Shown: positions 1 to 10,900, numbered from the stretch's first letter. The stretch: DNA of 43,493 nt from an uncultured Prevotella sp. (GCA_900315695.1 ONAE01000023.1:1-43493); one strand, 5' to 3'. The notes: generated by a model not told the origin, from the sequence alone. Program-made: numbers and translations.

Positions 1-84
1 AGAGTTGATGCCATTCTCCTTCAGAGCAGCAAGAACCTGGTTGATACGGCGCTCCTGACTCTCAAACTGTACTTTTCTAATCAT
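1..84 (-). CDS. GGGtGRT protein, N-terminal part (cut by window edge)
   Basis: The first 28 codons of a leftward gene are visible, beginning MIRKVQFESQERRINQ. The opening ESQERRI...LKENGINS resembles the N-terminus of the Bacteroidota/Firmicutes GGGtGRT protein family, whose function is unknown. In those genomes that gene usually lies directly downstream of an iron-sulfur cluster scaffold gene, and it does so here. An unusually good Shine-Dalgarno sequence (AGGAGG at 92-97) sits 7 bases before the ATG and overlaps the end of the upstream gene's terminal region, which supports translation from this start. The stop of the upstream gene is 14 bases away, so the two should be co-transcribed. The family call rests on N-terminal similarity plus gene order. 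Confidence 0.6.
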   Translation of the reverse strand, partial: MIRKVQFESQERRINQVLAALKENGINS

Positions 85-98
85 TGTCGTATCCTCCT

Positions 99-791
99 TT
101 ATTCTTTACGTGGGTCAATAGCCTTTACTGCACCCTGATCCTCGGTACGGCGACCATAAGAACCAGTGAACTTCTTCAGAGCCTCGTTGGCGTCCATGCC
201 GTTCTTGATAGCCTCCATCATCTTGCCGAGGTGTACATACTCATAACCGCAAACCTCGTTGTTGGCATCGAGATACATCTTGGTGATGTAACCCTCAGTC
301 AGTTCCAGATAACGGGTACCCTTGGCAACGGTACCATAGAGCGTACCAGTCTGTGAACGAAGACCCTTTCCCAGATCCTCAAGACCGGCACCGATAGCCA
401 GACCACCCTCAGAGAAGGCACTCTGTGTACGTCCATAGACAATCTGCAGGAACAACTCGCGCATAGCGGTGTTGATAGCATCGCATACGAGGTCGGTGTT
501 CAGAGCTTCGAGAATAGTCTTGCCGGGTAGGATCTCACTGGCCATAGCGGCAGAGTGTGTCATACCTGTACAACCGATTGTCTCGACAAGAGCCTCCTGA
601 ATCACACCGTCCTTCACGTTCAGACTCAGCTTGCAAGCACCCTGTTGAGGTGCACACCAGCCAATGCCGTGGGTGTAACCAGAGATCTCCTTGATTTCCT
701 TCACTGCAACCCACTTGCCCTCCTCGGGGATAGGTGCAGGTCCATGATAAGCGCCCTTACAAACGTAAAATATAAATAAGACGTTAAACAA
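99..791 (-). CDS. NifU-like iron-sulfur cluster assembly scaffold protein
   Basis: A cytoplasmic protein of about 230 residues resembling the Fe-S cluster scaffold family that pairs with GGGtGRT proteins. Likely cluster ligands are C46 and C53 (GWCAPQQGAC) and C74 (ETIGCTGMTHS), numbered from the TTG start. The C-terminal half has the conserved stretches SEGGLAIGAGLEDLGKGLRS and YEYVHLGKM. The start is doubtful: the only in-frame upstream start is TTG at 791, preceded by AAGGGAAG at a workable spacing, and no ATG occurs before residue 77. The predicted first dozen residues (FNVLFIFYV) are hydrophobic and unlike the N-terminus I recall for the family, and a promoter-like motif overlaps them. 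Translation from a non-canonical codon closer to KGAYHG is possible. The body of the protein is intact. Confidence 0.8.
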   Translation of the reverse strand: MFNVLFIFYVCKGAYHGPAPIPEEGKWVAVKEIKEISGYTHGIGWCAPQQGACKLSLNVKDGVIQEALVETIGCTGMTHSAAMASEILPGKTILEALNTDLVCDAINTAMRELFLQIVYGRTQSAFSEGGLAIGAGLEDLGKGLRSQTGTLYGTVAKGTRYLELTEGYITKMYLDANNEVCGYEYVHLGKMMEAIKNGMDANEALKKFTGSYGRRTEDQGAVKAIDPRKE

Positions 792-792
792 A
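760..792 (-). promoter_or_regulatory. Promoter-like motif overlapping the scaffold gene start
   Basis: Read on the minus strand this is TTTG, 21 bases, then TACGTTTG, a full match to the Bacteroidota -33/-7 consensus. It lies inside the first codons of the scaffold frame. If it is active, its transcript would begin near 753 and could not use the TTG at 791. It may be a chance match in AT-rich DNA. Confidence 0.35.
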
Positions 793-837
793 TGTAATTA
801 TCTTCCCTTTTTGATTGTAATCCTTATTAGTGGCCTA

Positions 838-868
838 CAAAATTACTCGTTTTTCACGAACATTCCAA
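838..868 (-). promoter_or_regulatory. Promoter of the iron-sulfur scaffold / GGGtGRT operon
   Basis: The minus strand reads TTGG, 19 bases, TAATTTTG, matching TTTG-N19-TAnnTTTG with one mismatch in the -33 box. Transcription would start near 831. That leaves a 40-base leader containing AAGGGAAG before the TTG at 791. Confidence 0.5.
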
Positions 869-942
869 GTGTTCTTCTTTCTATTTAGATATTATTAACA
901 TCAAAAATCAGTTTATAGCAGATTTTATTCTCCCTTTTTTTG

Positions 943-950
943 TATTTTTG
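943..950 (+). promoter_or_regulatory. -7 box TATTTTTG before the C-GCAxxG-C-C gene
   Basis: A TAnnTTTG match lies 20 bases before the ATG at 970. No convincing -33 TTTG is visible. The box rules out an apparent longer reading frame beginning at 940, because that start would lie upstream of the transcript. Confidence 0.5.
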
Positions 951-969
951 CAACTCAAAATCGCAAATA

Positions 970-1458
970 ATGGCAAATCAGGAGATAGACAAGAGAGTGG
1001 AGCGCGCCGTTGAGAATTTCATGGCGGGCTATGGCTGTTGCCAGAGCGTGGTGGCGGCCTTTGCCGATTTGTATGGCCTTGACGACACGTTGGCCAAGAA
1101 AGTGGCTGCCGGATTCGGAGGCGGTGTGGGTAGATTGCGCATGATGTGCGGAGCCGTTTCTGGTATCGTGATGCTTATAGGTTTGGACTGCGGACAGACT
1201 GAAGGTGGTGACCGTGAGGGGAAATCGGCCTGTTATAAGGTCGTTCAGGAGCTGCTGGCTCAGTCGAAGCAGGAGAACGGAAGTCTGATCTGTGCCGAGA
1301 TTTTAGGTATCCAGGGTTATCAGAAGGCCGTTTGCAGCTTTGTTGCCTCCGAACGAACGGCAGATTATTACAAGAGCCGTCCTTGTGCAGCTAAGGTGGA
1401 GAGTGCAGCCCGCATCTTTGCCGAATATCTCAAGAAAAAAGCGAATGGGAACGATTGA
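970..1458 (+). CDS. C-GCAxxG-C-C family (putative redox) protein
   Basis: A 162-residue soluble protein with the family signature: MCGAVSG at residues 59-65 (the GCAxxG element) and spaced cysteines C23/C24, C60, C74, C88, C108, C122 and C139. Members are annotated as probable redox-active proteins, sometimes linked to selenium-dependent or oxidoreductase systems; the reaction is not established. The start at 970 follows a -7 box and gives a family-length product. Enolase begins 22 bases after its stop, so the two may be co-transcribed. No signal peptide is present. Confidence 0.8.
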   Translation: MANQEIDKRVERAVENFMAGYGCCQSVVAAFADLYGLDDTLAKKVAAGFGGGVGRLRMMCGAVSGIVMLIGLDCGQTEGGDREGKSACYKVVQELLAQSKQENGSLICAEILGIQGYQKAVCSFVASERTADYYKSRPCAAKVESAARIFAEYLKKKANGND

Positions 1459-1477
1459 TACACATTAATATATATAA

Positions 1478-2788
<1,311 letters not shown>

Positions 2789-2811
2789 CTAGCAGATTAA
2801 ATAATTATCAG

Positions 2812-5355
2812 ATGAAACATATCAGAATTCTACTTATTACCCTGTTGGGTATGATGGTGCTGAGTACCCATGCCCAGATTCTTTCAAGAGGTGTTACCAA
2901 AGAGCTTGTGGATCACCGTAAAGCCAACATCAGTAATGTCATCTATGACTTGACATTCAATATTCCTGCCGACATGAACCAGAAGGTGACGGGTAGCGCT
3001 GTCATCTGCTTCGACTTGAAGAAGGCTGAGGACATCATCCTCGACTTCCAGGGTGAGTTTAACGGCAAATGCTCGGCACTCGTTCCCAAGAATAAAAAAA
3101 AGACTAAGTTCAAGACGGTGGCTTTCCAGGCTGTCTACCAGAATGAGCATATCATCATTCCGAAGGATATGGTGGTGGAAGGTAGTAACCGTATCGAGCT
3201 GAACTTCACTAGTCTTGATAAGGCACTGAACCGTAACCAGGATTATCTCTACACGATTTTCGTACCCGATTTGGCACGTAGTGTGTTTCCCTGTTTCGAT
3301 CAGCCCGACCTGCGCGCCATGTTTAGGACAAAGCTCAACACACCTGCAGGTTGGAAGACCATGGTCAGCGATACCAGCGGCCCGCTACCAACCTTCCTTT
3401 ATTCTTTTGTTGCCGGTAACTTCTACGAGAAGACCGCTACACGAAACGGTCAGCAAATGCGTGCGCTGTACCGTGAGACCGATCCTGACAAGGTGGCCCA
3501 ACTCGACCAGATTTTCGATGAGGCTGGTAGTGCTATCAAGTGGATGGAAAGCTATACTGGCATCGTCTGTCCCTTTAAGGAATATGGTATCGCCATCCTG
3601 CCTAACTTCCAATTGTTCGGTCAGGAGCACCCCGGTGCCATCCAATTCAACGACCGTCTGCTGTTCCTAGAGAAGTTCCATACCCAAGAGGATGCCCTGT
3701 ACCGTATGGAACTGATAGCCCATGCTACTGCCCATCTTTGGTTTGGCGACCTCGTATCACTGAAGTGGTTCGATGACATTTGGGCCAATGAGGTATTCAC
3801 TAGCTTTGCCGCATCCAAGATTACCCATCGCCAGTACGACCAGGTCAGTTTTGATCTGAACTTCATCAAGACCCACCAGGCCGAGGCCATGGCTACCGAC
3901 CGTACGGAGGGTACCCACCCTATCGCCATGGAGCTGACTAATGCCAATCATGCCAGTCTGCTCTACGACAACATAATCTTTGACAAGACTGCTGTCATGA
4001 TGCGCATATTGGAGAACATGATGGGACCCGATGTGCTGCAGAGCGCCTTGAACAAATACCTAGAGAAATATCAGTTTAGAAATGCTTCCTGGGATGACCT
4101 CGTGAACATACTGGCAGAAGAGGCACCAAGTCTCGGCATCCGCCAGTTTTGTGATGTTTGGGTCAAACAGAAGGGCATGCCCAACATCCACACTAGTTAT
4201 CAGGGTGGGCAGTTGGTCATCAAGCAGACCGACCCATATAACCGTGGCGTTTTCTGGCCGGAGAAGTTTCAAGTACGTGTCATCAACGATCTGGGCAAAA
4301 GTGTTACCTATGATGTCGATATGCAACAGCCCGAGATGTCGATCAAACTGAATCGTAAGCCCGACTGCATTCTGCCCAATACTGATGGGCGTGGCTATGG
4401 CCGCTTCACACTTGATGACGAGTATATTAGTCTCTTGCCCAAGCGTCTCATCACCACCCGTAACGATGTAAATCGTTATGCTTTGTTGCTGTCTATCCAC
4501 GATGCCTACCTCCGGGGCAAGTTGCCTCCCTCACACTTCGGAGAGCTCTTCCGTCTGATGTGTAAGGAGAAAAATCCCCTCATCATGGTCACCGCCCTTG
4601 AACACATGTTCAAAATCGTGCGCGACGTGAACATCGAGCAGCGTGCTGCCTTGGAACTCTGTGTGATGGATCTTTTGGGTGAAAACAAGTCGAATGAGTG
4701 TCATCAGTATGTCATCCGTATGATGACCGATGTGGCTTCATCGCCTGAGGTGCTGCAGCAGTTGGAGACTATTTGGAAGCGTCATAACGATCCGTTGCTC
4801 AACGAGAACGACTATAATAACATTGCCTATCGCCTTGCTATCATGCACCCGAAGCGTTGGCAGGAGATCCTTAGCACTCAGCGTGCCCGTCTCACAACCG
4901 ATGATCAGCGTGCGGAGTTCGATTACCTCAGTCGTGCCTGTAACCCTGATCCCACTGAGCGCACCAATGTGTTCAACTCATTGTTGAAGCCGGAGAACCG
5001 CGTACAGGAGCCGTGGGCCATCTACACTTTGAAGTTGCTCAACTCTGATGTCTTCGAGCCGCAGAGTAACAGCTATATCGAGCCCAGTCTGAAGTCCCTG
5101 GAATATATCCAGCAGACCAGTAATGTGTTCTTCCCTGAATACTGGATGAAGGCGATGATGTATGGTCATAAGGGTAAAGAGGCTGCTCAGATTGTGGAGA
5201 ACTTTATGAAGAATAATCCCAATTATCCTGAGCATCTGAAGAACAAGGCCCTGGAGTCATCATATATATTGCTGAGTCAAGTGCCTTACGTAGCCCCAGC
5301 CAAACCGAAGGCTGCCTCGACTGCGAAGAAATCAACCGCTAAAAAGAAAAAGTAA
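2812..5355 (+). CDS. M1-family aminopeptidase homologue, active site degenerate
   Basis: An 847-residue exported protein (signal peptide about residues 1-22, ending THAQ) with M1 metallopeptidase architecture: N-terminal beta domain to about residue 200, catalytic domain about 230-450, then a helical C-terminal domain and a lysine-rich tail (KKSTAKKKK). The zinc motif normally HExxH reads HATAH (H304, A305, H308), with the third ligand E327 kept in WANEVF. The exopeptidase motif reads GQEHPGA (270-276) instead of a GxMEN-like sequence. The tyrosine that stabilises the transition state is phenylalanine (F390 in IIFDKTAVMMRILE). Zinc binding may survive, but both the general base and the proton donor are missing, so this is probably a pseudo-enzyme. 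The reading frame is undamaged. It ends before a terminator. Confidence 0.85.
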   Translation: MKHIRILLITLLGMMVLSTHAQILSRGVTKELVDHRKANISNVIYDLTFNIPADMNQKVTGSAVICFDLKKAEDIILDFQGEFNGKCSALVPKNKKKTKFKTVAFQAVYQNEHIIIPKDMVVEGSNRIELNFTSLDKALNRNQDYLYTIFVPDLARSVFPCFDQPDLRAMFRTKLNTPAGWKTMVSDTSGPLPTFLYSFVAGNFYEKTATRNGQQMRALYRETDPDKVAQLDQIFDEAGSAIKWMESYTGIVCPFKEYGIAILPNFQLFGQEHPGAIQFNDRLLFLEKFHTQEDALYRMELIAHATAHLWFGDLVSLKWFDDIWANEVFTSFAASKITHRQYDQVSFDLNFIKTHQAEAMATDRTEGTHPIAMELTNANHASLLYDNIIFDKTAVMMRILENMMGPDVLQSALNKYLEKYQFRNASWDDLVNILAEEAPSLGIRQFCDVWVKQKGMPNIHTSYQGGQLVIKQTDPYNRGVFWPEKFQVRVINDLGKSVTYDVDMQQPEMSIKLNRKPDCILPNTDGRGYGRFTLDDEYISLLPKRLITTRNDVNRYALLLSIHDAYLRGKLPPSHFGELFRLMCKEKNPLIMVTALEHMFKIVRDVNIEQRAALELCVMDLLGENKSNECHQYVIRMMTDVASSPEVLQQLETIWKRHNDPLLNENDYNNIAYRLAIMHPKRWQEILSTQRARLTTDDQRAEFDYLSRACNPDPTERTNVFNSLLKPENRVQEPWAIYTLKLLNSDVFEPQSNSYIEPSLKSLEYIQQTSNVFFPEYWMKAMMYGHKGKEAAQIVENFMKNNPNYPEHLKNKALESSYILLSQVPYVAPAKPKAASTAKKSTAKKKK

Positions 5356-5380
5356 TGAACTAGATAAAGTTGGTATTGGG

Positions 5381-5417
5381 AAATCCCTTTCATCCTTGCC
5401 GGTGAGAGGGATTTTTT
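5381..5417 (+). terminator. Intrinsic terminator after the M1-type gene
   Basis: AAATCCCTTTCATCC pairs with GGTGAGAGGGATTT (with G-T pairs) and is followed by TTTTTT, 25 bases after the stop codon. Confidence 0.7.
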
Positions 5418-5512
5418 GAATATGGAATGAATAAAGATACGGAACGAGATGAAATTTTGTTAAAATATCCTTAATTTGGGGTTGTTTTCAACCAATTATT
5501 AAATTATTTTTG

Positions 5513-5520
5513 TATATTTG
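5513..5520 (+). promoter_or_regulatory. -7 box TATATTTG of the small gene at 5553
   Basis: A perfect TAnnTTTG lies 32 bases before the ATG at 5553 in a very AT-rich stretch. The -33 element is weak. Transcription would start near 5527, just before the strong ribosome binding site. Confidence 0.55.
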
Positions 5521-5552
5521 CATAAACTATCATAGTAAGGAGGGATACGCTT

Positions 5553-5654
5553 ATGTCAACTAAAAAAGAAACTCAGGAGATTAAAAGGACTGCTGACTTG
5601 AAGACCGGCAGTAATGGTTCAGTCAATTCCCTGCCATCTATTTGGTACACATGA
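5553..5654 (+). CDS. Small 33-residue protein of unknown function
   Basis: A complete short frame begins MSTKKETQEIKRTADLK and ends NSLPSIWYT. It is preceded at 8 bases by AAGGAGGG (5537-5544), a far better Shine-Dalgarno site than almost any other gene here has. It also has its own -7 box (5513) and a strong terminator 8 bases after the stop. The first half is charged and lysine-rich; the second half is glycine/serine-rich and ends in the aromatic SIWYT. There is no signal peptide or membrane segment. The layout (charged leader-like half, small-residue and aromatic tail) recalls ribosomally made peptide precursors, but no modifying enzyme or exporter is adjacent, so this is only a suggestion. 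The gene signals make it a likely real, monocistronic gene. Confidence 0.6.
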   Translation: MSTKKETQEIKRTADLKTGSNGSVNSLPSIWYT

Positions 5655-5661
5655 CTAAGTC

Positions 5662-5710
5662 GATCATATCAAAAGAGCCATCCCAGAAGGGTGGCTCTTT
5701 TGATATGATC
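5662..5710. terminator. Bidirectional terminator between convergent genes
   Basis: A 22-bp, almost perfect stem (GATCATATCAAAAGAGCCA and its complement, loop AGAA, one bulged T) ends in TTTT on both strands. It serves the 33-residue gene on the plus strand and the GH3 gene (stop at 5721) on the minus strand. Confidence 0.85.
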
Positions 5711-5720
5711 TGATAGGCGG

Positions 5721-7976
5721 TTATTTCTTATATTTCCTCACGCGGTCGTCGTTAATGACACCGTTCCAGTTCAAGCCGAAAGCGAAGTCGTAAGTGTTGC
5801 CGTCGCCATCCTGATAGCAGCGCATATCGCCAGGCACATCCTCCTGTTGGGTCTCTACAGTCTTCATGTCTGCCGGCATCTGGAAGGGCAGCAGGGCAGA
5901 GGGCTCTGACTGTCCGCACATGGTTTCGAGCAGGGCCTGATACTGTACCCCGAAGGAGAGTAGGATGGCATCGGCATAAGGCTCTATTTCGCTAAGTACC
6001 AACGGCTTGCTGACCTCGATGATCACAATGACAGGCTTTTCGCCCATGAGCTTCTTGGTTTCACGTACCATCAACATGTCATCGCGGTTCAGGGTCTTGA
6101 CTGTCTTGCCCTTATAGGTGCGGTTGGTGAATGATTCTAGCGGATCACCTCCACCGATACTCTCGTCGCGTGCATCGGTAGCAGTATAGTCCTCATACTG
6201 GAGACTGATAGGCAGATAGCCATTGCCACCATGACTGGCTTCGTCGAGGGAGTAACCTAAGCTGAAACTCGGTTCACCTATTACGCAGAGGCCAAACACG
6301 GCTTCCTCGGGCGTCTCGGCAATGTCGAAGTATTTCTTCACCAAGTCGGGGTTGATGGGATCGTCGGTCTTCTCTTCTGTCGGTGGTCCCCAGATGCGTG
6401 GAATCGACGGAAAATGGCGCTTGGGGATATACACCCTGCTATGCTCCTGCTGTGGGAGCGTGCCCTGGTGGTTCTTCAGCATGATGATCGAACGAAGCTG
6501 CGCGGCATAGCCTGCCACCATGAAAGCGGGTTTGCCAACGGTTTCTTCTGTGACTTTCGGATCGAGATAGGGATTCTCAAACAGTCCTACACGGAAGATG
6601 TTCAGCAACAGGCGCTGGGCTGACTGTTCAAACCGTTTCCTGGCATTCTCCTCTCCGAAGTCCTTGACCCACATCTGATAGGCTTCGACGATCGGACCGA
6701 TCTCATTGTTTCCGCCAAACTGATCGACACCAGCCTGCAGCACGCGGTAATGACGCTCAGCCACTGTGAGATCCTCCACACCCCAGGGTTTGCCACAGCT
6801 GGGATCATAGACCGACTTACAGTCGCCGGTGATGCCCCAGTCGGTGCAGATCACGCCCTCGAAATGCTCACCGTCGCGTAGCTCTTGCTGAATGAGCCAC
6901 TTACTGTAGCTGCCACCTACGTTCTCGCCCGAAGGATCCTGATCGAGCACGATGCTATAGATGGGCATCACGGCTGATGCCATCTTCGTGCCACCAGTCA
7001 GCTTGAAGGCGCCCTCAGAGAACGGCCGTTTGTGCATGGCTAAGTTGTTGCCTGGATAGACGGCGAATTTGCCATGTGAGAAGTGGCTGTCGCGCCCGGC
7101 TTCCTGGGCACCGTAGCCATACCAGTGCTTCACCATCGCATTCACGCTCTTATTGCCCCATCCTTTGGTCTCGGGTGTCGTCTGGAAAGCGTCGCAATAG
7201 GCTTGCGCCATATCTGTAGCCAACTGGGGATCTTCACCGAAGGTTCCGCTGAAGCGCCACCAACGGGGTTCGGTGGCGATATCTACCTGTGGTGAGAGGG
7301 CTGTGGTGATACCTAAGGCACGATATTCCTCAGAGGCAATCTCGCCGAACTGTTTCATCAGGAGGGGGTCGAAGGTGGCTGCCATACCAAGGGAACTGGG
7401 CCACTGGGATATTTGACCGCCAGCGCCGGCATTGAACTCCATGTTGGCCTGCGTCTCATGACGGGGATCGGAACTAGTGTTTGCAGGGATGCCATGATCG
7501 AGCCCTTCCACGAAAGCCTGCAGTTGGTTGTTCCACTTGGCTGCTACGGTAGGACTTGCCACTTGGGTGATTAGGACGGCTCTCAGATGGTCGTCCTTCA
7601 GGAATTTCTTCTGGTCGGCTGTCAGGTCCTTCTCGGGGACAGACTGATGACTGCTGTAGAGCATCAGACCGGCAATCTCTTCTAAAGAGAGTTTTGAAGC
7701 CAGGTCGGCAGCCCGTTTCTGGGCAGAGAGGCGCCAGTCCTCATAGACATCCAGGGAGTCGTTGCGGTTCAGGTCCTTGAAAGCAAAACCGCCAATCGTG
7801 AGTAACTTGACACCTGACTCCTGTGAATAACCGAGTGTGGGACCGTCTTCCTGACTCACCATCATAAAGTTATCTACTTGCTTCTCTGTCCATTTCTTCT
7901 CTACCTTGCAGGAAGACATAGCCATGAGTGCCATCCCCATGGGGACTAAGATTGTTAGCTTGGATTTTCTCATCAT
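5721..7976 (-). CDS. GH3 family beta-glycosidase, lipoprotein
   Basis: A 751-residue enzyme with a lipoprotein signal peptide (lipobox MSSC, C23), so it is probably anchored in the outer or inner membrane. The GH3 N-terminal barrel spans about residues 45-420; the retaining nucleophile is D379 in VICTDWGIT. A C-terminal alpha/beta sandwich follows, including the IIMLKNHQGTLP stretch and a late VIVIIEVSKP strand. GH3 enzymes remove beta-linked glucose or xylose (some arabinose) from non-reducing ends by a two-step retaining mechanism; specificity cannot be read here. It is the last gene of a three-gene leftward operon, 15 bases after the GH43-CE1 gene, in a xylan-type cluster, which favours action on short xylan or mixed oligosaccharides. 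Confidence 0.9.
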   Translation of the reverse strand: MMRKSKLTILVPMGMALMAMSSCKVEKKWTEKQVDNFMMVSQEDGPTLGYSQESGVKLLTIGGFAFKDLNRNDSLDVYEDWRLSAQKRAADLASKLSLEEIAGLMLYSSHQSVPEKDLTADQKKFLKDDHLRAVLITQVASPTVAAKWNNQLQAFVEGLDHGIPANTSSDPRHETQANMEFNAGAGGQISQWPSSLGMAATFDPLLMKQFGEIASEEYRALGITTALSPQVDIATEPRWWRFSGTFGEDPQLATDMAQAYCDAFQTTPETKGWGNKSVNAMVKHWYGYGAQEAGRDSHFSHGKFAVYPGNNLAMHKRPFSEGAFKLTGGTKMASAVMPIYSIVLDQDPSGENVGGSYSKWLIQQELRDGEHFEGVICTDWGITGDCKSVYDPSCGKPWGVEDLTVAERHYRVLQAGVDQFGGNNEIGPIVEAYQMWVKDFGEENARKRFEQSAQRLLLNIFRVGLFENPYLDPKVTEETVGKPAFMVAGYAAQLRSIIMLKNHQGTLPQQEHSRVYIPKRHFPSIPRIWGPPTEEKTDDPINPDLVKKYFDIAETPEEAVFGLCVIGEPSFSLGYSLDEASHGGNGYLPISLQYEDYTATDARDESIGGGDPLESFTNRTYKGKTVKTLNRDDMLMVRETKKLMGEKPVIVIIEVSKPLVLSEIEPYADAILLSFGVQYQALLETMCGQSEPSALLPFQMPADMKTVETQQEDVPGDMRCYQDGDGNTYDFAFGLNWNGVINDDRVRKYKK

Positions 7977-7990
7977 TGTATCTAGTTCTT

Positions 7991-10900
7991 TTATTTGAGG
8001 CTTAACAGTAGTTGCTCAAGGGCCTTACGGCGGGCGGGCCAAGTGGGATAGTCGTCGGCGCGGAGGGTATAGACCTTTTGACCAACTGACGGCTTTTGTT
8101 TGGTATCGGTGGTGAGGGTGCAGTGCAGGGTGCGTCCCTGAGCTACGAGTTTGTCGGCCATCACGTCGGCACCGCCGATCTTAAACCAGCTCTCCATCGT
8201 GTCGTCCTGTCCCGGGATGAGGCGGATGAGAACAGCTGTTCCTTGGTTCGCGCCTGATGTGAAGCACGCCACACCGCGATTGAGGTCATAGCGCAGTTGT
8301 CCATAGGCGATATCACCTGCTGTGGGATAATAGTAGGCACCGGCATGGTTGTTGCAGACGCTGGGCTTGAATCCCTTCGAGGGTGCGAGATACATATTCT
8401 GAGGGTCGGCTGTCGGCGTGCCGTCCACACAGTAATAATAGGTGAAGGCATCAGTGGTGACATCCTGGAGGGTGACCGACCAAATGCCGTCAGAATCTTT
8501 CTGCATGACAATGGGTTTACGCTGCAACTCTGTGATGAGAGCCACCTGCTTGGCCTCTGGTGCTTTCATACGGAAGGTGACCTTGTCGCCACTGAACTCA
8601 GGTGAGATGATGGGCTTTGGGAAGAGACGCGCCATCACGCCTGGTGTGAACTGTGCCTCCTTGCCTGTGGCGGCAAGCGTAGGCTGGGCGTTCTTCATCG
8701 CTTCTTTGGCTGCCTCAGGACGGAAGAGCAGGGGCAGGGTTTTGCTGAGGAAGTATTTGGCGTTCATCCACGTGTGACCGAATTTGTCGGTGGTATATTC
8801 CTTCACGCTGCAAATGCCTTTCTTGTCGAGGAACTCCATATAGTCGCGGGCATTGCCATAGAGGAAATCGTCAGTGCCCACGCCGAGCCAGAGCAGGTTG
8901 ATTTTCTGATTGGTGTCATCGGTCTTGTCATAGACGTCAGGCAGGTCTGTAGAGGTAAACGAGCTGTAACTGCAGAGATAAGAGAACTTATCGAGGTTAA
9001 GCAGTCCGTTGGCCAGCGCCTGATTACCACCTCGTGAGAAACCGCCGATGGCACGGTGATCGGCATCATTGATGGTGCGGTAATGCTTCTCGATATAGGG
9101 CATCAGATCGGTGGTGAGGTCAAGGCTGAACACATCCTTGCCGAAACCGGTCATAGGGATCTTCGACAGGTCGGGCATCACGGGCAACAGCTTGTAGGGG
9201 TTGCCATACGGCAGCACGACAATCATCTCCTCCGCCTTGCCCTCGGCGAGCAGGTTATCGAGGATATAGTTCACACGACCAACCTTGTAATATACCTCCT
9301 CGGTGTCGGTGGTGCCGCTGATCAGATAGAACACGGGATATTTCTTCTCGGGGTGCTGGGCATAGCCCGGAGGCAGACAGACAACGGCCTGGTTGGTGGC
9401 GCCGAGACTCTTGGAGTAGTAGTGGATATAGTCGATGCTGCCGTGGGGCACGTCCTTGATGTCATGGGGCAGGGCCGTATCACGGGCAGGGATCTCCAGC
9501 AGACTGTTCTTGAAACCCTCGTTGGGGAAATACTGTTCACAGGCAGGATCCATAATGCTGACGCCATCGACGATAAAGCAATAGGGATACATGTCGGGGG
9601 CGGCAGGACCGAGGGTGGCGGTCCAGAGACCAGTCTCGATATCGCGCTGCATAGGGTGACGACCTGCGAACTGTACATCGACAAGCACCTCCTTGGCCTG
9701 ATCGTTGCGGTAGCGGAAGGTCACCGTACCGTCGGCATTACAAGTGGTGGAGGAATAGGGGGTGAACTGCCACCAATCAAGATGTACGTCACCGCTTACC
9801 TCACTGAAGCAGAGGTAGAGGTCGTGGATGCCTGCTGCTCCCTTGATCTTGGTATGGAAAGCCTTATAGCTGTCGAGACCGTCTGTGTTGGTAATGCTGA
9901 CATTACCGATGACAGGCCCCTCACGACTGTCGAGGCGCAGGGTGACGGTACATTGACCCTTGGCAGCAGCAGTAATGCTGAAACTCTGGGCACCCAGTCC
10001 GAAATCTACGCCGCGTAGCCGGATAAACTCGCCGTTGTCGATATGATAGACATACATGTTGCGTTTACCGGTAGAAGTGGGCATATCGGCCACGATACCC
10101 GTGTTGGGGATACCCATCTTCGCTGTCTTGAGCCCGAAGCCCCAGGCCATCGTTTCGGCCTCTACGTGCTGATAGGGGTTGAAGGCATGGAGTTGTTTTA
10201 TAGGTTGCTGGTCGAGCCAGTAGGGTGACTCAGGGATCGTGCCGTCTGCCTGATAAGTGATCTCTGTTCCAGAGACACTGCGGCGCTCATGATGAACGAA
10301 GGTTTCTAGGTGCATCAAGTCGTAGCTCTGCCCGAAAAGGTAGGAGTGCCCCTTGAAGTCACAGATACCAGGATGATTACCGCGGTCGCGCTCTGTGGGT
10401 GCCATCAGATAGCCCATGAACTTCCAGGGACCTGTGGGATAGTCACTCATCGCATAACCCAGTCCCTCTGGGCAACAGGTAGAGGCAAAGCCCAGATAGT
10501 AGTGATCGTTGCGCTTGTAGAACCATGGTCCTTCCTGATAATGGTCGATCTTGTAGTCGAGTTTCACGATGTCGCCTTTCAGTGAAATCATATCCTCGTT
10601 CAAAAGGACGTAGTATGTGTTGGGGTTGCCCCAGTACATATAAGCCTGACCGTCATCATCGATAAACACGGTGGGGTCGATGTCATCCCAGGTGTCCTTC
10701 TGCCATATCAGTGGCTTGCCGAGTGGATCCTTGAAGGGGCCATAAGGCGAGTTGCTCACGAGTACGCCGATGCCGTGTCCGTGGAGCGGGGCATAGAGGT
10801 AGTATTTACCGTTGCGCTCGACGGTCTGGATGGCCCAGGCCCCGTTCTCACGACTACGCCAGGGGAAGTCCTTCAGTGAGGCGACAGCTCCATGTTCAGT

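Noticed and set aside
940-970. Longer start for the C-GCAxxG-C-C protein at 940
   Set aside because: The -7 box at 943-950 lies downstream of that start, so it would not be transcribed.
9056-10018. Long plus-strand reading frame (320 codons) opposite the GH43-CE1 gene
   Set aside because: It is a mirror frame of a GC-rich coding region; the product has no domain, start signals or promoter, and the minus-strand gene is unambiguous.
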